From NCBI GenBank assembly GCA_003427395.1, contig BFEA01001125.1, positions 51,010 to 79,613 of the forward strand: 28,604 nucleotides of DNA, written 5' to 3'. The stretch is from Chara braunii. Its lineage: Eukaryota; Streptophyta; Charophyceae; Charales; Characeae. This document shows, one piece after another, positions 9,316 through 19,714 of the stretch. The stretch's first letter is position 1, and every line of letters begins with the position of its first letter. The position numbers and the translations under genes were made by a program. The notes under the pieces were generated by a model, which was not told the DNA's origin, searched no databases, and saw only the letters and a list, made by a program, of their open reading frames with translations.

Positions 9316-9338
9316 CCCCTCATCACTGTGATGAGGGG
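9316..9338. repeat. Perfect 11-bp palindrome with 1-nt spacer
   Basis: CCCCTCATCAC (9316-9326) and GTGATGAGGGG (9328-9338) are exact complements around a single T. Outer bases (ACACC and GGTGT) extend the pairing after a short internal mismatch. It could form a hairpin; no flanking element is recognised. Confidence 0.85.
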
Positions 9339-9465
9339 TGGGCAGGTGTTGCTGAGGGGGAAAGCGGCAGTGCTATTTGGTAGTGCCGAGTGCTATGGCC
9401 AGTAGCTGCATCTCCCCCTTCACCCCCCCCAACCCCACTTTTTTTATTTTTTTATTTTAACAAAG

Positions 9466-9519
9466 CTCCATCTATTGGTGGGTAGCAACACCTGCTGGAA
9501 ACCGGGTCCAGCGTCCCAT
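9466..9519 (+). repeat. CCATCTATTGGTGG repeat, copy 1 (partial)
   Basis: CTCCATCTATTGGTGG is followed by AGCAACACCTGCTGGAAACC and GGGTCCAGCGTCCC. Only the right half of the repeat seen in the other two copies is clear here. Confidence 0.8.
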
Positions 9520-10388
9520 AGATACAACCATATCCTCACAAAGTGGCACGGACATTAGCTGTGTCTAATGGCAAACATAGTTGTTGCATAGCACCCAACA
9601 ATATTGGCCAAGGTCCTGCCAATGCTGGGGGAGGGGGGGGGGAGGGGCCGGGGGGCAATGGGCTAAGCTGTATTTTTCTCTCAGATTCACCTTTCACGGT
9701 CCACCTACCACTGCTCCTAAGGAGGTAGAAGAAAAGGGAGGCACAGCTGCTGGCAAAATGCTCGGTCTTTGTGCTAGCCCATGCAACCCCTTCCTTCAAT
9801 TTGAAAGGTAGCTATGCTTGCAGGGATCAATTCCTTCCTTTTTGTTTTCATCAAATTTCATGCCTATTTTTAGTATTTTTCCTGTCATTGTTCTTACCAC
9901 TCTTTTCATCGTGTCTCTTGTCAGGCTGACTCTGTGTGAACATTCCACTAGAAATATACATAGCTAAAACCCATCCTGGGCCCCTGATCCTCTTGATCGA
10001 TTGGAGGGTCGACAGGTTCTTGGAACTGCAGCATTGGCACCCTGTAGCCACCTACAGATGCCCAGCAGCCAGTGCGCATTAATCCACGCGTACCTTTCAC
10101 AGGCAAATTTCTGAGACGAGGCTGTGCACATGCCACTTCTTTTGAAAGGATGGCTGGCCTGCCGCGCACGACCCCATTTTGTCTGGATGAATAATGTGCC
10201 AAACACCAAAAGACCACGGCGGTACATCCCTAAAGATGCCAGTACACCCCTAAAGACACGGCCCGTCTCAGTCATTTGTATGTGAAAAGTACTCCGTGGT
10301 GGTTATGAGGCAGGTACAATGTCATACCATACAATATTTTCCCCCCATACTCAGGGCATTCTCACACTTTTTTTACTTTTTTTTTTCA

Positions 10389-10491
10389 GGTGCTAGGGAT
10401 GCTGGTACGAGCAGGCACCACTAGCACTCTCGGGGAGTTTCCATCTATTGGTGGGGAGCAGCACCTGCTGGAAAGCGGGCCCATCATCCCT
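10389..10491 (+). repeat. CCATCTATTGGTGG repeat, copy 2
   Basis: It begins GGTGCTAGGGATGCTGGTA, continues GAGCAGGCACCACTAGCAC and CCATCTATTGGTGGGGAGCA, and ends near CATCCCTG. The whole ~103-bp unit aligns with copy 3. It is an unclassified dispersed repeat; no TSD was established. Confidence 0.8.
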
Positions 10492-10837
10492 GAACATTCT
10501 CACACAAGCACTTTTCTTACTGTATTTGAGTGGGATTAAGGCAAGACCTGGATAGATCCAACTGCATCATGTCCAGAGCTCGGTTGAAAAAACAGCCAAG
10601 GTCGACGAGGTGCGACATGGAGTAGGCCCTCCTTCTTTTCATGTGCACTGCCTTGATCTCACGTGCAATCAACTTCTTTAGTCAAAATAGTCCTAATAAA
10701 GACCTGGCTGCTGAAAAGCAGCACGAAGAAGTGTGGTGACTATCACCCCTAAGGGTCTGGTTGCACACATCTATGAATTCCGATAAGTTCCTTACAGCCG
10801 TCGACCAAAAAAGAGAAGATTTTTGCAACAACCCCTC

Positions 10838-10942
10838 TAGTGCTAGTGCTGCTGGTAAGAGCAGACACCGCTAACACCTTGAGGAGAGACTCCATCTATT
10901 GGTGGGGAGCATCACCGGCTGGAAAACGGGTCCAGCATCCCT
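10838..10942 (+). repeat. CCATCTATTGGTGG repeat, copy 3
   Basis: AGTGCTAGTGCTGCTGGTAAG, CCATCTATTGGTGGGGAGCA and GGGTCCAGCATCCCTG match copy 2 in order and spacing with scattered substitutions. Copies 2 and 3 share the same strand and lie about 450 bases apart. Confidence 0.8.
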
Positions 10943-11366
10943 GTTACAGAATGAAACAAAAAGAATCAGAAAACCGAAATCTTGACAGAATATCTGAAAA
11001 ACGCCTGCCAGCATTGATTACTCTGGATTCCAGAGGATTAACTGAGCAGGGTGCTGAAGGGCGTTGCTGATGACAATCCTCTCCTCACCAGTTATGAAGG
11101 CTTCCAGCCGGGTCCCGGCTCCTTGGCAAGGAGACGCCATGGGGGGGGCACCAGTGGGACCACGTGTCTCCCCGCCCCTCTCCAACCGGCTTGCGGGGCA
11201 TCCCTTCTGCGATTAGAATTGATGAAAGTAAGATGAGAATTGAAAAAGCCGTTTTAGAAACCATGTCCCGCAACTGTCTCACATCCTTACCTCTGAGGCC
11301 GGGGACCTGCATGACTGAACCTATGAGACCTGCTATTCTGTAGGCTACACCCGCTCAAAGTGGATA

Positions 11367-11990
11367 TCACGGACGTATTTCCAAGGACGATGGGTGGGGA
11401 GGGAATGGGTCCGGCAACTCCTCTACAGGTAGCATGGGGACATGAGAGTCGATTGACAGCCACTCCTTGAACCTCAAATGGTAGTCCCGTGGCACTACTT
11501 CCCCTACTTGGCTTCTCTCCCCTCCATTCCCTCCTTCCCAATCCCCTGTCCAGTACACCCCGCTACCCATCCCTCCCGGTCCCCAACCCAGCCATTCCCT
11601 TGAGAACTGTAGTAGCCATTCTCGGATGTCTTTTGACCTGTGGAGAGTATCTAGTGATACCGTAATTGTCTTCCATCTGTGCGTGAGCTCTAGTGGGAAG
11701 TGCTGTTTGAATTGCTCGATCCTCTCTTCTCCCTCTACCCGGACCTGGTCCAGAGTCAGAACACAGCGTTGCCACCATAGGACCCACAGGATCATTCTTT
11801 GGCCCAGGTGAAACATGTTCCACACAAAGGTATTGCCTTGGAAAGGTGGGCAGTGGCCGATAAGGATGGCTTGCCACTCCCACGGCCACAGATAGCCCGG
11901 TGTGACGAACCACTTTCTGTAGCGCGCGACTTTCTGTGCGATTGCACTGAGGGGTCCTAAGCTGGGAAGGTTGGGCCAATTACGGGAGAT
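11367..11990 (-). pseudogene. Uncharacterised ORF fragment, tryptophan-rich, probably TE-derived
   Basis: I do not recognise it with certainty. The minus-strand frame ending at 11367 reads as a coherent protein: VWNMFHLGQRMILWVLWWQR, then LDQVRVEGEERIEQFKQHFP, REWLLQF, REWLGWGPGG, DYHLRFKEWLS and a proline-rich end before the stop. The same frame stays open upstream to about 11990 (PGYLWPWEWQAILIGH), with no ATG near the start. The high Trp content and coherent composition argue for real coding. Upstream of 11901 the frame enters sequence that belongs to the LTR, so either the gypsy element inserted into this gene and the rest of the openness is chance, or the fragment is only part of a larger lost gene. 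A C-terminal fragment of a non-LTR retrotransposon protein is possible. Confidence 0.35.
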
Positions 11991-14361
11991 TGGGATTGGA
12001 AGGAAATTGCATCGGTGCCCTCCTTTCTTCGTCTTTTTCGTCGTCTCTTTTCGGATGGTTGGGTTCAGGGCCGGGTGAGTCCCGGGACGATCGATTGATT
12101 AATTGGCTGTATCTGCGGCGCGCCGCCGTGCGCTTGATTAATGACTGTTGACGTCTCCTCTTTTGTTTCGGTTTTGGAATTTGGGCGCGGACATCGCGCG
12201 GGAATTTGCTTCGTTCTTTCGAATTTTCTTTTTGAATTCTTTTTTAAATCTTGCCGAGCCCCGATGGCTCCCGGAATTTTGGACTTTCCTTCCAGGACTT
12301 GTGCTTTTCACTTTTCCCGCATTAGTTAGGAATTTAGGAATTTTGTAATTAGGACTTTCTTTTGCCGCGCGGCGCCTTTTGCTTACGGGCTTCTTTATGC
12401 GGCTGCAACGGAATTCTGATTAGTCGGCGCCTTTAATCGGGTGTGTAACTGTAATTTTGGACTGGCGCCATTGTAACTGTATCCTTTCTTCTTGTGCTTC
12501 GTCTTTCCCGCTCTTGTCTTCTCTTACTGTGTCTGGCCAGCCCCACGGGCTGCATGATCGGATCGATGCGTGGAGAGCGGCTACGTCCCCCATGCCGCGA
12601 TCGAACCATGCAGACATAGGCAATCCCTCCCCCTCTAATCTTCCTTCTAAGTCCTTGTAATTCCGTGTTCTTCACGCATGCATGCACGCTATAAATTCCA
12701 GTTGCGCGATTAGTTAACTCTCTTAACCAACTGTTGGAAGCTCGGGGTTGCGCGATCAGAGAGGGTCGGCACACGAGCGAAGTAAGAGGTGAGTAGAGGA
12801 GGAGTCGGGCGACCCGACGAGTTGGTGCCAAACACGCGGGGTTGACGCGGGCCACGACGGACTGTGGGCGCGGGCGAACCTGACGGGTGCGGGAGGACTA
12901 AGCGGGGCGACGGCTTTGTGGGTTGGTGCGCGACGACGGACTGTCCGCATCGGAGAAGAAGAGACAGGAAGAGAGAGTTGAGGTTGATGGACGCGGATTT
13001 GCTGTTTCTTTTATCTTTTTTCCCTCCTGTCTCGTGTATATAAATTTTGATTTCGGCTCCGGGCAATCTGTCCGTTCTCTGTTTTTCAGAATCTGGACTT
13101 GGGTTTTACTCACACTTGTCTTCGCGATTTCCATCTCAGATGCATTGTGTGTATGTTGCTGAATGAAGGAATGTATGGATGCCATGTTTGATTACTTATC
13201 TACTAGATCCTTGCCTTTGCCTTTGATTCGTTGCATTTGATGCACTCGTGAGTAAGATAGGAATTTTGCGCGATCGGTAATCCTGTTCTCGTTTTGTTTG
13301 TCTTTTGATGAGGCTGTGTGGTTGTTGCATCTTGCATGCTAAAACATTACAGGGTGATTAGACAATCGGATGTCTGACCCAACGAACGCCGCGCGGGGAC
13401 GTGTGTAAACGCGATATGAGTTGCGCATTTGCACGCACCCCCGTGCGTCGATTCGTCTAACCCAAAAAGACATCGATTGCAGAAGCACCGTCTGATTGGA
13501 CGCGGGCATCTAGGATCCATGACGGAATAGTCATCCCATACGAACAAGTGTAGGCGCGACTTGGCTCGCGTGGCCTGCAAGTGTTCGCACGAGGTGATCG
13601 CAATCGGCACGGACCCGCACTTAGGCATCTTGTAGCTCTGCGCTGACATGATGACATGCTCAGAGAGCTCGGAGTCGTTGTTGTACGACCCGGACTACTT
13701 CACCCCCTGGGTAAACGAAATCCTCCGACGGAGATACCCTTGCCTCACCGAGAACCGGCTGTGTCCTAGGGAGTTCCACTGCGCCACCACTAGCGACCCC
13801 CGGTGCTCTGATTTCCCCACTCAGGACCACACCCACTACTTCACCCACCCAGGCTTTGTCGTTATCTCCACCAGCTTCCCTCCCTTTCGCCTTCTTCTTC
13901 CGTATCATCAACTCAGCGTCGTCCCCTGGAAGGTCATAGCCCCATACTGACCTAGCACGCCTTGCGGAAATTGCCGACGACGTGGCGACCAGAGGACCCC
14001 GGACTTCCGAAGGCCTAGCCCGAACGCGCGACGATCGGCGCCACATGGCAACTCTCGACGGCCCGACTCATCGGAACCCCACCCACCCCTAAGGGACCTC
14101 CCCGCAAATCGCCGTCCTCGGAACCAATGGCTCGCCCGGCCTTGAGCGATCCGCACATACCATCTACCGTGTGACCAAGGGCGGTCCGCCCTTTCCGCCA
14201 AATTGCACTCGTGCCCCTGAAAAACCCCGCCATAGGAGATCTCAGTTCTGACCTGGGACTCCATCCCCACTTTCCCAAAAATCCTTCAAGTTGGCACACC
14301 TCTTTTCGCACTTCCAGGCCCACATCTTACTCCGATCAGGAAGTCGCACTGGGCGTGAGGT
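11901..14361 (+). repeat. LTR of gypsy unit 1 (about 2.46 kb, 3' edge inferred)
   Basis: The left edge is fixed by loss of homology with the second copy before TGTGACGAACC. The right edge is inferred from the PBS at 14362, because homology between the copies continues into the internal region. It contains CTATAAATTCC near 12688 and TATATAAA at 13037-13044 as promoter candidates. No convincing gene lies in it; open frames on both strands are small. A long LTR or LTR plus leader is unusual but seen in large plant gypsy elements. Confidence 0.65.
13037..13044 (+). promoter_or_regulatory. Candidate TATA box in LTR 1
   Basis: TATATAAA lies in the LTR and is conserved at the equivalent position in the second LTR (24047-24054). 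It would start transcription roughly 25-35 bases downstream. An alternative is CTATAAAT near 12688, also conserved. Confidence 0.4.
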
Positions 14362-14376
14362 TGGTATCGGAGCCCG
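14362..14376 (+). promoter_or_regulatory. Primer-binding site of gypsy unit 1 (initiator Met tRNA type)
   Basis: TGGTATCGGAGCCCG differs by two bases from the complement of the plant initiator Met tRNA 3' end (TGGTATCAGAGC followed by CAG). It lies about 140 bases before the gag ATG and is conserved at 25344 in unit 2. This is where reverse transcription would be primed. Confidence 0.65.
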
Positions 14377-14514
14377 ACACGTGGCCGGGTTTTAGGATTA
14401 ATGGCATGCTAATTGGGCGATTTGGCTAACCGAGGGCGACCTCGACCCCGAAACGAGCATAGACGCGACCCCGTCATCACCCGAAGTTGATCAGCTAATC
14501 GACGGGCAGCTAAC

Positions 14515-15560
14515 ATGAACGCTAATGCACAAAATCCAAATCCGCATCAGAACGCTAATCAACCAAATCCTAATCAACCCACCCCACGAGCACGGGCTCC
14601 CATGACGCCACTTGATGTCTATCTGTTCGACCTTGCACATCATCTTGCAGGGGCGTGGTTGGCCACGCTCCGGGCACAACAATATGATGATAACAAAGCT
14701 CAGGTGAACATCCTCGCTCGATTAGCAGGGGACACTCATCATTGGTTTAGTACCTATGTATGGGTGGATCTCCCGACCTTTGAGCGAGATTTTTTGAATC
14801 GATTCGATTATGTCCATCCAGAGCAAGCGCTCTACATGATCAAGGACCGAGTTCAAAAACCTCTCGAATCCATTGCAGAGTATAGAAGCCGGTTCTATCG
14901 AATGTTTGTGAAAACTGAGCGAGGCAAGCAAGTAGGGAGAAATTTGTTCATAGATGGACTCCGCAGCCGAATGATAAGGGCGAAACTGCAAAACAGTTAT
15001 CTCCCATCAATCACACGCTGCAACAGATCATGGCCGCGACAGAGGAGATGGAATGAAAGTTTGCGGCGAATTTCCTAGAAGGGGAAGACTATCCTAAGGA
15101 AGGGGATTCGTCCGAACTCGCAAGGGCAAGAGCTGAGATGGCTGCATTGCAAAACAAGTTTGAAAACATGTGGTTAGTGTCAGGACCTGTCACCTACATG
15201 GAACAGATAGCCCCTAAACGACCGGCCCCGAGTGTAATCACGAGTGTCCGTATTCCTGTGGCACGAGCACCTGTAATGACGGCATCCCCACCACCCATCG
15301 AGAATCTTGGACGATCGAATGAATCAACCGCCATATTTGAGCTGACCAAAACATTAATTAGCCTAATCGAGGAAAGCAAAAAGGAACAGTGAGAACATAA
15401 TGCTCGGTTAGAAGCTATGATGAGAAACATGCGGCCCATCCCGGTGCGTGCCCTCTGATCCAACAAGGGATGGCCCCGGCGCCTGCTCTCGGGGGAGCAG
15501 CGAACAATTTGAATGTTTGCTATGCATGCCATCAACCAGGGCATCTAGCCCGTGATTGCC
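14515..15560 (+). pseudogene. gag: gag of gypsy unit 1, broken
   Basis: ATG 14515 opens an Asn/Gln/Pro-rich N-terminus, then a retrotransposon gag core with HHWFSTYVWVDLPTFERDFL, RVQKPLESIAEYRSRFYRMF and GLRSRMIRAKLQ. It would form the virus-like particle and bind RNA. Compared with the unit 2 copy, one A is missing from an A-run at about 14988-14993, shifting the frame. A TGA at 15054-15056 replaces a CGA still present in unit 2. Another TGA at 15390-15392 is shared with unit 2. The C-terminal zinc knuckle CYACHQPGHLARDC (15518-15559, C-x2-C-x4-H-x4-C) is intact but lies in another frame than the gag core. Length is about 350 residues. Confidence 0.85.
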
Positions 15561-17553
15561 CCCAGAGGCCCCCACAACAACGAATCGGGGTCGCACCCAT
15601 GGCAGCAGCCCCATCGCTAATGGACCCGGATGGGTAGGAGCTTTGATGGAGGAAATGGAAGGGGGAGGGCGTGCATTAGCTACCATGGAAGAAGCTGCTG
15701 AGCTCATCCCGTTAGACCAATATGTGTCGCTTAGTTATGCGGGACTTGGAATGATTGGAACAATCAGACCAGCGCCGGAACAGAAGGAAGTGGTGGAGTG
15801 GCGACCTTCTCTAGGAGAGATGGAGTCGGGAGGACCCACCTTCGTCACTGGGGAAATTGATGTGTTGAACATCGTCTGAGCTTTGGACCATCGGATTCCA
15901 CTTCCGATTGACCATTTGCTCTCGATCTCTGAAGAGGCTAATGAGCGGACGATACAACACTGTAAGGCAGACCGAAAACGATTTGCCCTCGCCTGAACCA
16001 CGAACGTAAGGGCTAAAGGCCCCACGCCAGATGAAAATATGGTTGGCACGACGGATCCAATACGGGTAGGACTAATACAGAAGGATGACCATTTCTTGCG
16101 GATTAAACCCATCCCGTGGAAATCTGCGGAATGCGATATTGAAATATGGGGAATTCCGTACAATGCAATCATTGATTCGGGAGCTGTTGTTTTGGTCATC
16201 TCGCTGAGAGTAGTTGAGAGAGCAGCTAGGAAAAACGACTTGATCATGCTTACAGAGAAGGATCAGCTCGTTTGAGTAGACGAAGAAAAAATTAAAACGG
16301 TGGGAAGAATGACCAATGTCGCTTTCCGATTGGGAAAGGTGCATAACAGTCATTTCGTCAAAACGAACATATTATATTTTTTGAATGAAATAAAAACCGA
16401 CTTTTTTTAATAAAATCCGGTCGGATTTTTTTGCTCCTGGGGGTCCGGCGTTCCCAAAACGCCGGGCCCCCTACATGTATCTGGTCTATGGTTGAGACCA
16501 GATACAAAAAAAAATAATAATAATAAATTGGTCTCAACCATAGACCAGATACATGTAGGGGGTCCGGCGTTTTGGGAACGTCGGACCCGCAGGAGCAAAA
16601 AATTTTGATCATGTTTTGGCAAAAAAAATCGGTTTTGATTTTGTTCAAAAAATATAATATGTACGTTTTGACGAAATGACTGTTCATGCGTTAGGTGACG
16701 TCATGGTATTAGATGTAAACACCTACGACGTTTTTTTTTTGACTTCCCGCTTTTGTGGCATTACAAGCGAACCTGGATTTCCAGCGACGGTCAATCGTCC
16801 TTTGAAATACGGGAGGAGAGCCCTATGTTGTACCTATGAGACTAACTCTTCGTACTACCATCAACGCAGTCCCGCGAGTTTCGCCAATGGTAAAGGGGAC
16901 TCTTCGTATGATTACCTGGGAAGACGATGAACCATCATCGAAGGATGCGGACAGCAGTGACGAAAATGACCCGGAAATTCTGCAGCTAGCACGACAACGC
17001 ATTTATTACCCGCCGCCCAGGACGATCCCAATAACAATGCATCAAACTAGTCGGAATATCCAAAGGACCAAGGTGATGATTTTGGGTGAACCCCTCGTAC
17101 AGATTTCGAGGATGGTCGACTCTTTAGAACCCCCTCAAACCCTGTACGAAGGAACCTCCCCTCTCCTCGCCAGATACAACGACAAAAAACACCACTGCGA
17201 TATCATAGATCTACCGAAGTCCCTGTTGACAGCCGCAAAGGAAGAACGATTGTTACAACTAGGGGCGGAGGCCAGTTCTTTCCCCTAGGCGTCTCGAGGC
17301 CGAGTCGGACGAGCTTGGAGTAAAGATCGCAACTAAAATCGTACCTTGGCAAGATATCTACGATGGGATCACCCCGGAAGGACACGTGGCCATCCGGGAG
17401 GAAGACGCCCAGATGATGGTCACTGTGTTCTTCTGGAAATCGGACCATTCGTTTATCTTTGCCCCACCGCCCGATGTGGCAAAACAAGCACGCATGAAGC
17501 AGATCGACGTACGAAACTAGGAACAACTTTTCGAATTACACGTTCCACAGTAC
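15556..17553 (+). pseudogene. pol: Aspartic protease and linker region of pol, unit 1, broken
   Basis: The frame from about 15556 encodes a linker and then a retropepsin-like domain with the active-site motif IDSGA (16171-16185) after IEIWGIPYNAI. It would process Gag-Pol. Stops at 15877-15879 (TGA), 15994-15996 (TGA) and 16273-16275 (TGA) are not present in unit 2. The 340-bp MITE at 16345-16684 splits the domain after RLGKVH. Downstream, AVPRVSPM-like and DDEPSSKDADSSDEND sequence (linker between protease and RT) continues with more frame changes. A TAG at 17518-17520 is shared with unit 2. The catalytic Asp itself is intact in this copy. Confidence 0.8.
16345..16684. mobile_element. 340-bp foldback MITE inserted in pol, 3-bp TSD CAT
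   Basis: Unit 2 reads straight through this position (AAAGGTGCATGCGTTAGG), so this is a clean insertion in unit 1 only. The element begins AACAGTCATTTCGTCAAAAC and ends with its complement. The arms at 16345-16500 and 16529-16684 are each 156 bases, with scattered mismatches, around a 28-base A/T loop. It is flanked by CAT at 16342-16344 and 16685-16687. It has no coding capacity. The superfamily is unclear: the 3-bp TSD is not TWA and the tips are not CACTA. Confidence 0.92.
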
Positions 17554-19191
17554 GTGCCTGACGTGATTCATCGTTTGGTTGCGGATATTCTGACGGAATA
17601 TCAGGGAGCGATTCGCGTAACCGATACTGATATTGGCTTGTCGTTGGTTATTCAACACGAAATTCAGACAGAAAATCATTCCCTAATCCACTATAAGCCC
17701 TACCTATACTCCCTGATAGAACGAAAAAAGGCTCTCGAACGAATTCGGGACTTCAAAGCAAGCAGGTGGATCGAACCCACCACCGGACCATGGTCATTTT
17801 CAGTAGTGTTAGTACCAAAGAAGAACGGATCAATTCGCATATGCATCGATTATCGCAAGCTGAATGAAATCACGATTAAAGATGTGTATCCCCTCCCCCA
17901 GATTGATGATTTGTTGGATGCAATTTAATACTCTAATTATTTTAGCAAGTTTGATATTCGGCATGGCTNGATTAAAGATGTGTATCCCCTCCCCCAGATT
18001 GATGATTTGTTGGATGCAATTTAATACTCTAATTATTTTAGCAAGTTTGATATTCGGCATGGCTTCCATCACATTCTGGTTAAAGAGGAAGATCGGCCAA
18101 AGACGGCCTTCGTGCTGTTTGAAGGCACGTGGCAGTGGGTTCGGTGTCCGATGGGGATTTGCAACGCGCCTGCCACGTTTCAGCGAGCGATGAACATGAC
18201 ATTCCAGAACTTCGTCAACAAGACGCGGCTAACTCAGGGAATGATCAACTTCTGCGTGATTGTATACATGGATGATATCCTTGTCTACTCGGAGACCTAT
18301 CACGAGCATGCACAACACATTGAGTGGACGTTGGGAGTGCTGAGCGACGCTGGGTTCAAGATCGCACTCGAAAAGAGCGAATTTTTCCTCTCAAAAATTT
18401 CGTTCTTGGGTTACATCGTGACACGTGGAGGATTGCCGCCTGACTCGAGAAAGGTCGCGGCGGTGAGAGAAGCTCTGGTTCCCACGTCGCTGACGCAGGT
18501 TGGAGCCATCTTGGGGTTGNCATTGTACTATCGCCGTTTCATCAAAGGCTTCCCCGCGATTGCACGGGCGCTAACGAACCTGGTACGAAAGGACCAGCCT
18601 CTCAGTTGGGACGCGGAGTGTGAGCAGGCCTTCGNGACCCTCAAAGACGCTCTGGCGACGACACCTATTTTGATCNGACCGGACCCCTNGAAACAGTTCA
18701 TTCTTATCANNGACTGGCAACCGGAAGCTATTTTCGCTATTCTCGTGCAGAGGGGGAACGATGGTCGCGAACATGTCATCGAGTACGCNTCGCGAACANT
18801 GCTANACNAACAGAGGAATGACTNAGCACCCCAAGGCGAATGTTATGCAGTAGTCTGGGGAATTCANCACTTTCATCCGTATCTCTATGGGCAGAAGTTC
18901 CGCCTCGTANCGGATCACGAACCCTTGCTGGCTTTGAAGAAGCTCACTAATTACACGGGCATGATTGGACGTTGGGCGGTANGACTACAGGAGTACGACT
19001 TCGACATCATCCACCGGAAGACAGAAAGGCACGGCAACGCGGACGGACTGACAGGTTTGCATCGGCCCGCTAAAGTACCGAAGGGCGAGGAAATCACTCC
19101 GTGGNAGGAGTCAGAACCGACAAACGGGCCTAAGTACGGACAAGTGGCAGTTCTNCCACGTGGCAAGAAGCANACCGGTGGCAATGGGTGA
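17554..19191 (+). pseudogene. pol: Reverse transcriptase and RNase H of pol, unit 1
   Basis: RT copies element RNA into DNA and RNase H removes the template. RT motifs in order: PVVLVPKKNG-like sequence and IRICIDYRKLNEI near 17800-17870, KFDIRHGFHHILV near 18040-18080, APATFQRAMN near 18166, YMDD at 18265-18276 and FLGYIVTRGG near 18405. RNase H follows, with its first Asp in the DWQPEAIFAILVQ stretch (near 18712), Glu in GECYAVVWGI, Asp in DHEPLLALKKL, and HRKTERHGNADGLTGL at the end. A TAA at 17926-17928, shared with unit 2, interrupts DAI/YSNYFSKFD. The 95-bp duplication at 17874-18064 repeats it. Many single N bases lie between 18520 and 19170, so some residues are unknown. Catalytic residues otherwise look intact. 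Confidence 0.9.
17874..18064 (+). repeat. Perfect 95-bp direct duplication around one N (probable assembly join)
   Basis: The 95 bases at 17874-17968 recur exactly at 17970-18064, separated by a single N at 17969. The duplication disrupts the RT frame at the DAI/YSNYF position. Unit 2 reaches the same RT segment at the end of the window with no duplication visible. Identical copies joined by one N fit unmerged contig overlap better than biology. Confidence 0.9.
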
Positions 19192-19261
19192 TGGAGGTAA
19201 CCGCACTACCCCTCTTTCTCCCATCTCTTTTTCNTCTATTATCTCCCTGCCTGNTAAATTT

Positions 19262-19423
19262 TGCTATTTTTGCGAAGCAATTTCTCGCGTATACTTTGTC
19301 TCCATGTGTCATAACGGGGAAGGGTATGCGGAATGGATAGACTGCCNGCACTGTGTCGCACGAGCCCATGGCTCGTGCATCCAATACCAAAATAACAGTA
19401 AACCATGGTTATGCCCCTTGTGT
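19262..19423 (+). CDS. PHD-type zinc finger inside pol, between RNase H and integrase
   Basis: Within an open frame at 19160-19906, Cys and His residues follow the PHD order. CYFC opens it, then a long spacer containing MCHNGEGYAEW, then C-x2-C-x4-H-x2-C (IDC.HCVARAHGSC) and a terminal WLCPLC. The spacing of the last four pairs matches PHD fingers, which read histone H3 tails. The first pair is less certain because the spacer after CYFC is longer than usual and MC could be a partner instead. In a retrotransposon it could guide integration to chromatin, replacing a chromodomain, which I do not see; that role is inference. One base in this motif is N. Confidence 0.6.
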
Positions 19424-19714
19424 CGGGTTGACAAGATCCCGACCGAGGCTCGCTTCCTGGATGCCACGTCAAAAGGGTTGGAAAAGACCCGAAAATTTCG
19501 AAGGGCCGAAGTATGGACCGACATCGCTTTGATTGCCACCTTACTTGGTAACCCCCTCCAGGATTTCACCAAGGAAGATCGGAGGAGGGCTAAGGAAAGG
19601 GCTTGGGATTATCGATGGATAGAGGATAGGTTAGAAAAACGAAAAACGGACGGCAGTGGGATGTGGATGGTTGTACCGCATCCGTTCATGAGGTACGACT
19701 GGGTGAAGACGGCA

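Larger units (their letters stand above)
9185..11366. other. Gene-poor DNA between the Harbinger and gypsy elements
   Basis: No convincing coding region is present. The stretch contains an 11-bp palindrome (9316-9338), homopolymer-rich patches (9425-9460, 9628-9655, 10368-10386) and three copies of a repeat centred on CCATCTATTGGTGG. All open frames here are short and lack recognisable motifs. Confidence 0.55.

Noticed and set aside
12433-12855. 140-codon antisense open frame in the LTR, present in both LTR copies (also 23443-23865)
   Set aside because: Equal length in both copies is expected from homology; it starts at GTG, has no ATG until late and shows no domain. An HBZ-like antisense gene is not supported.
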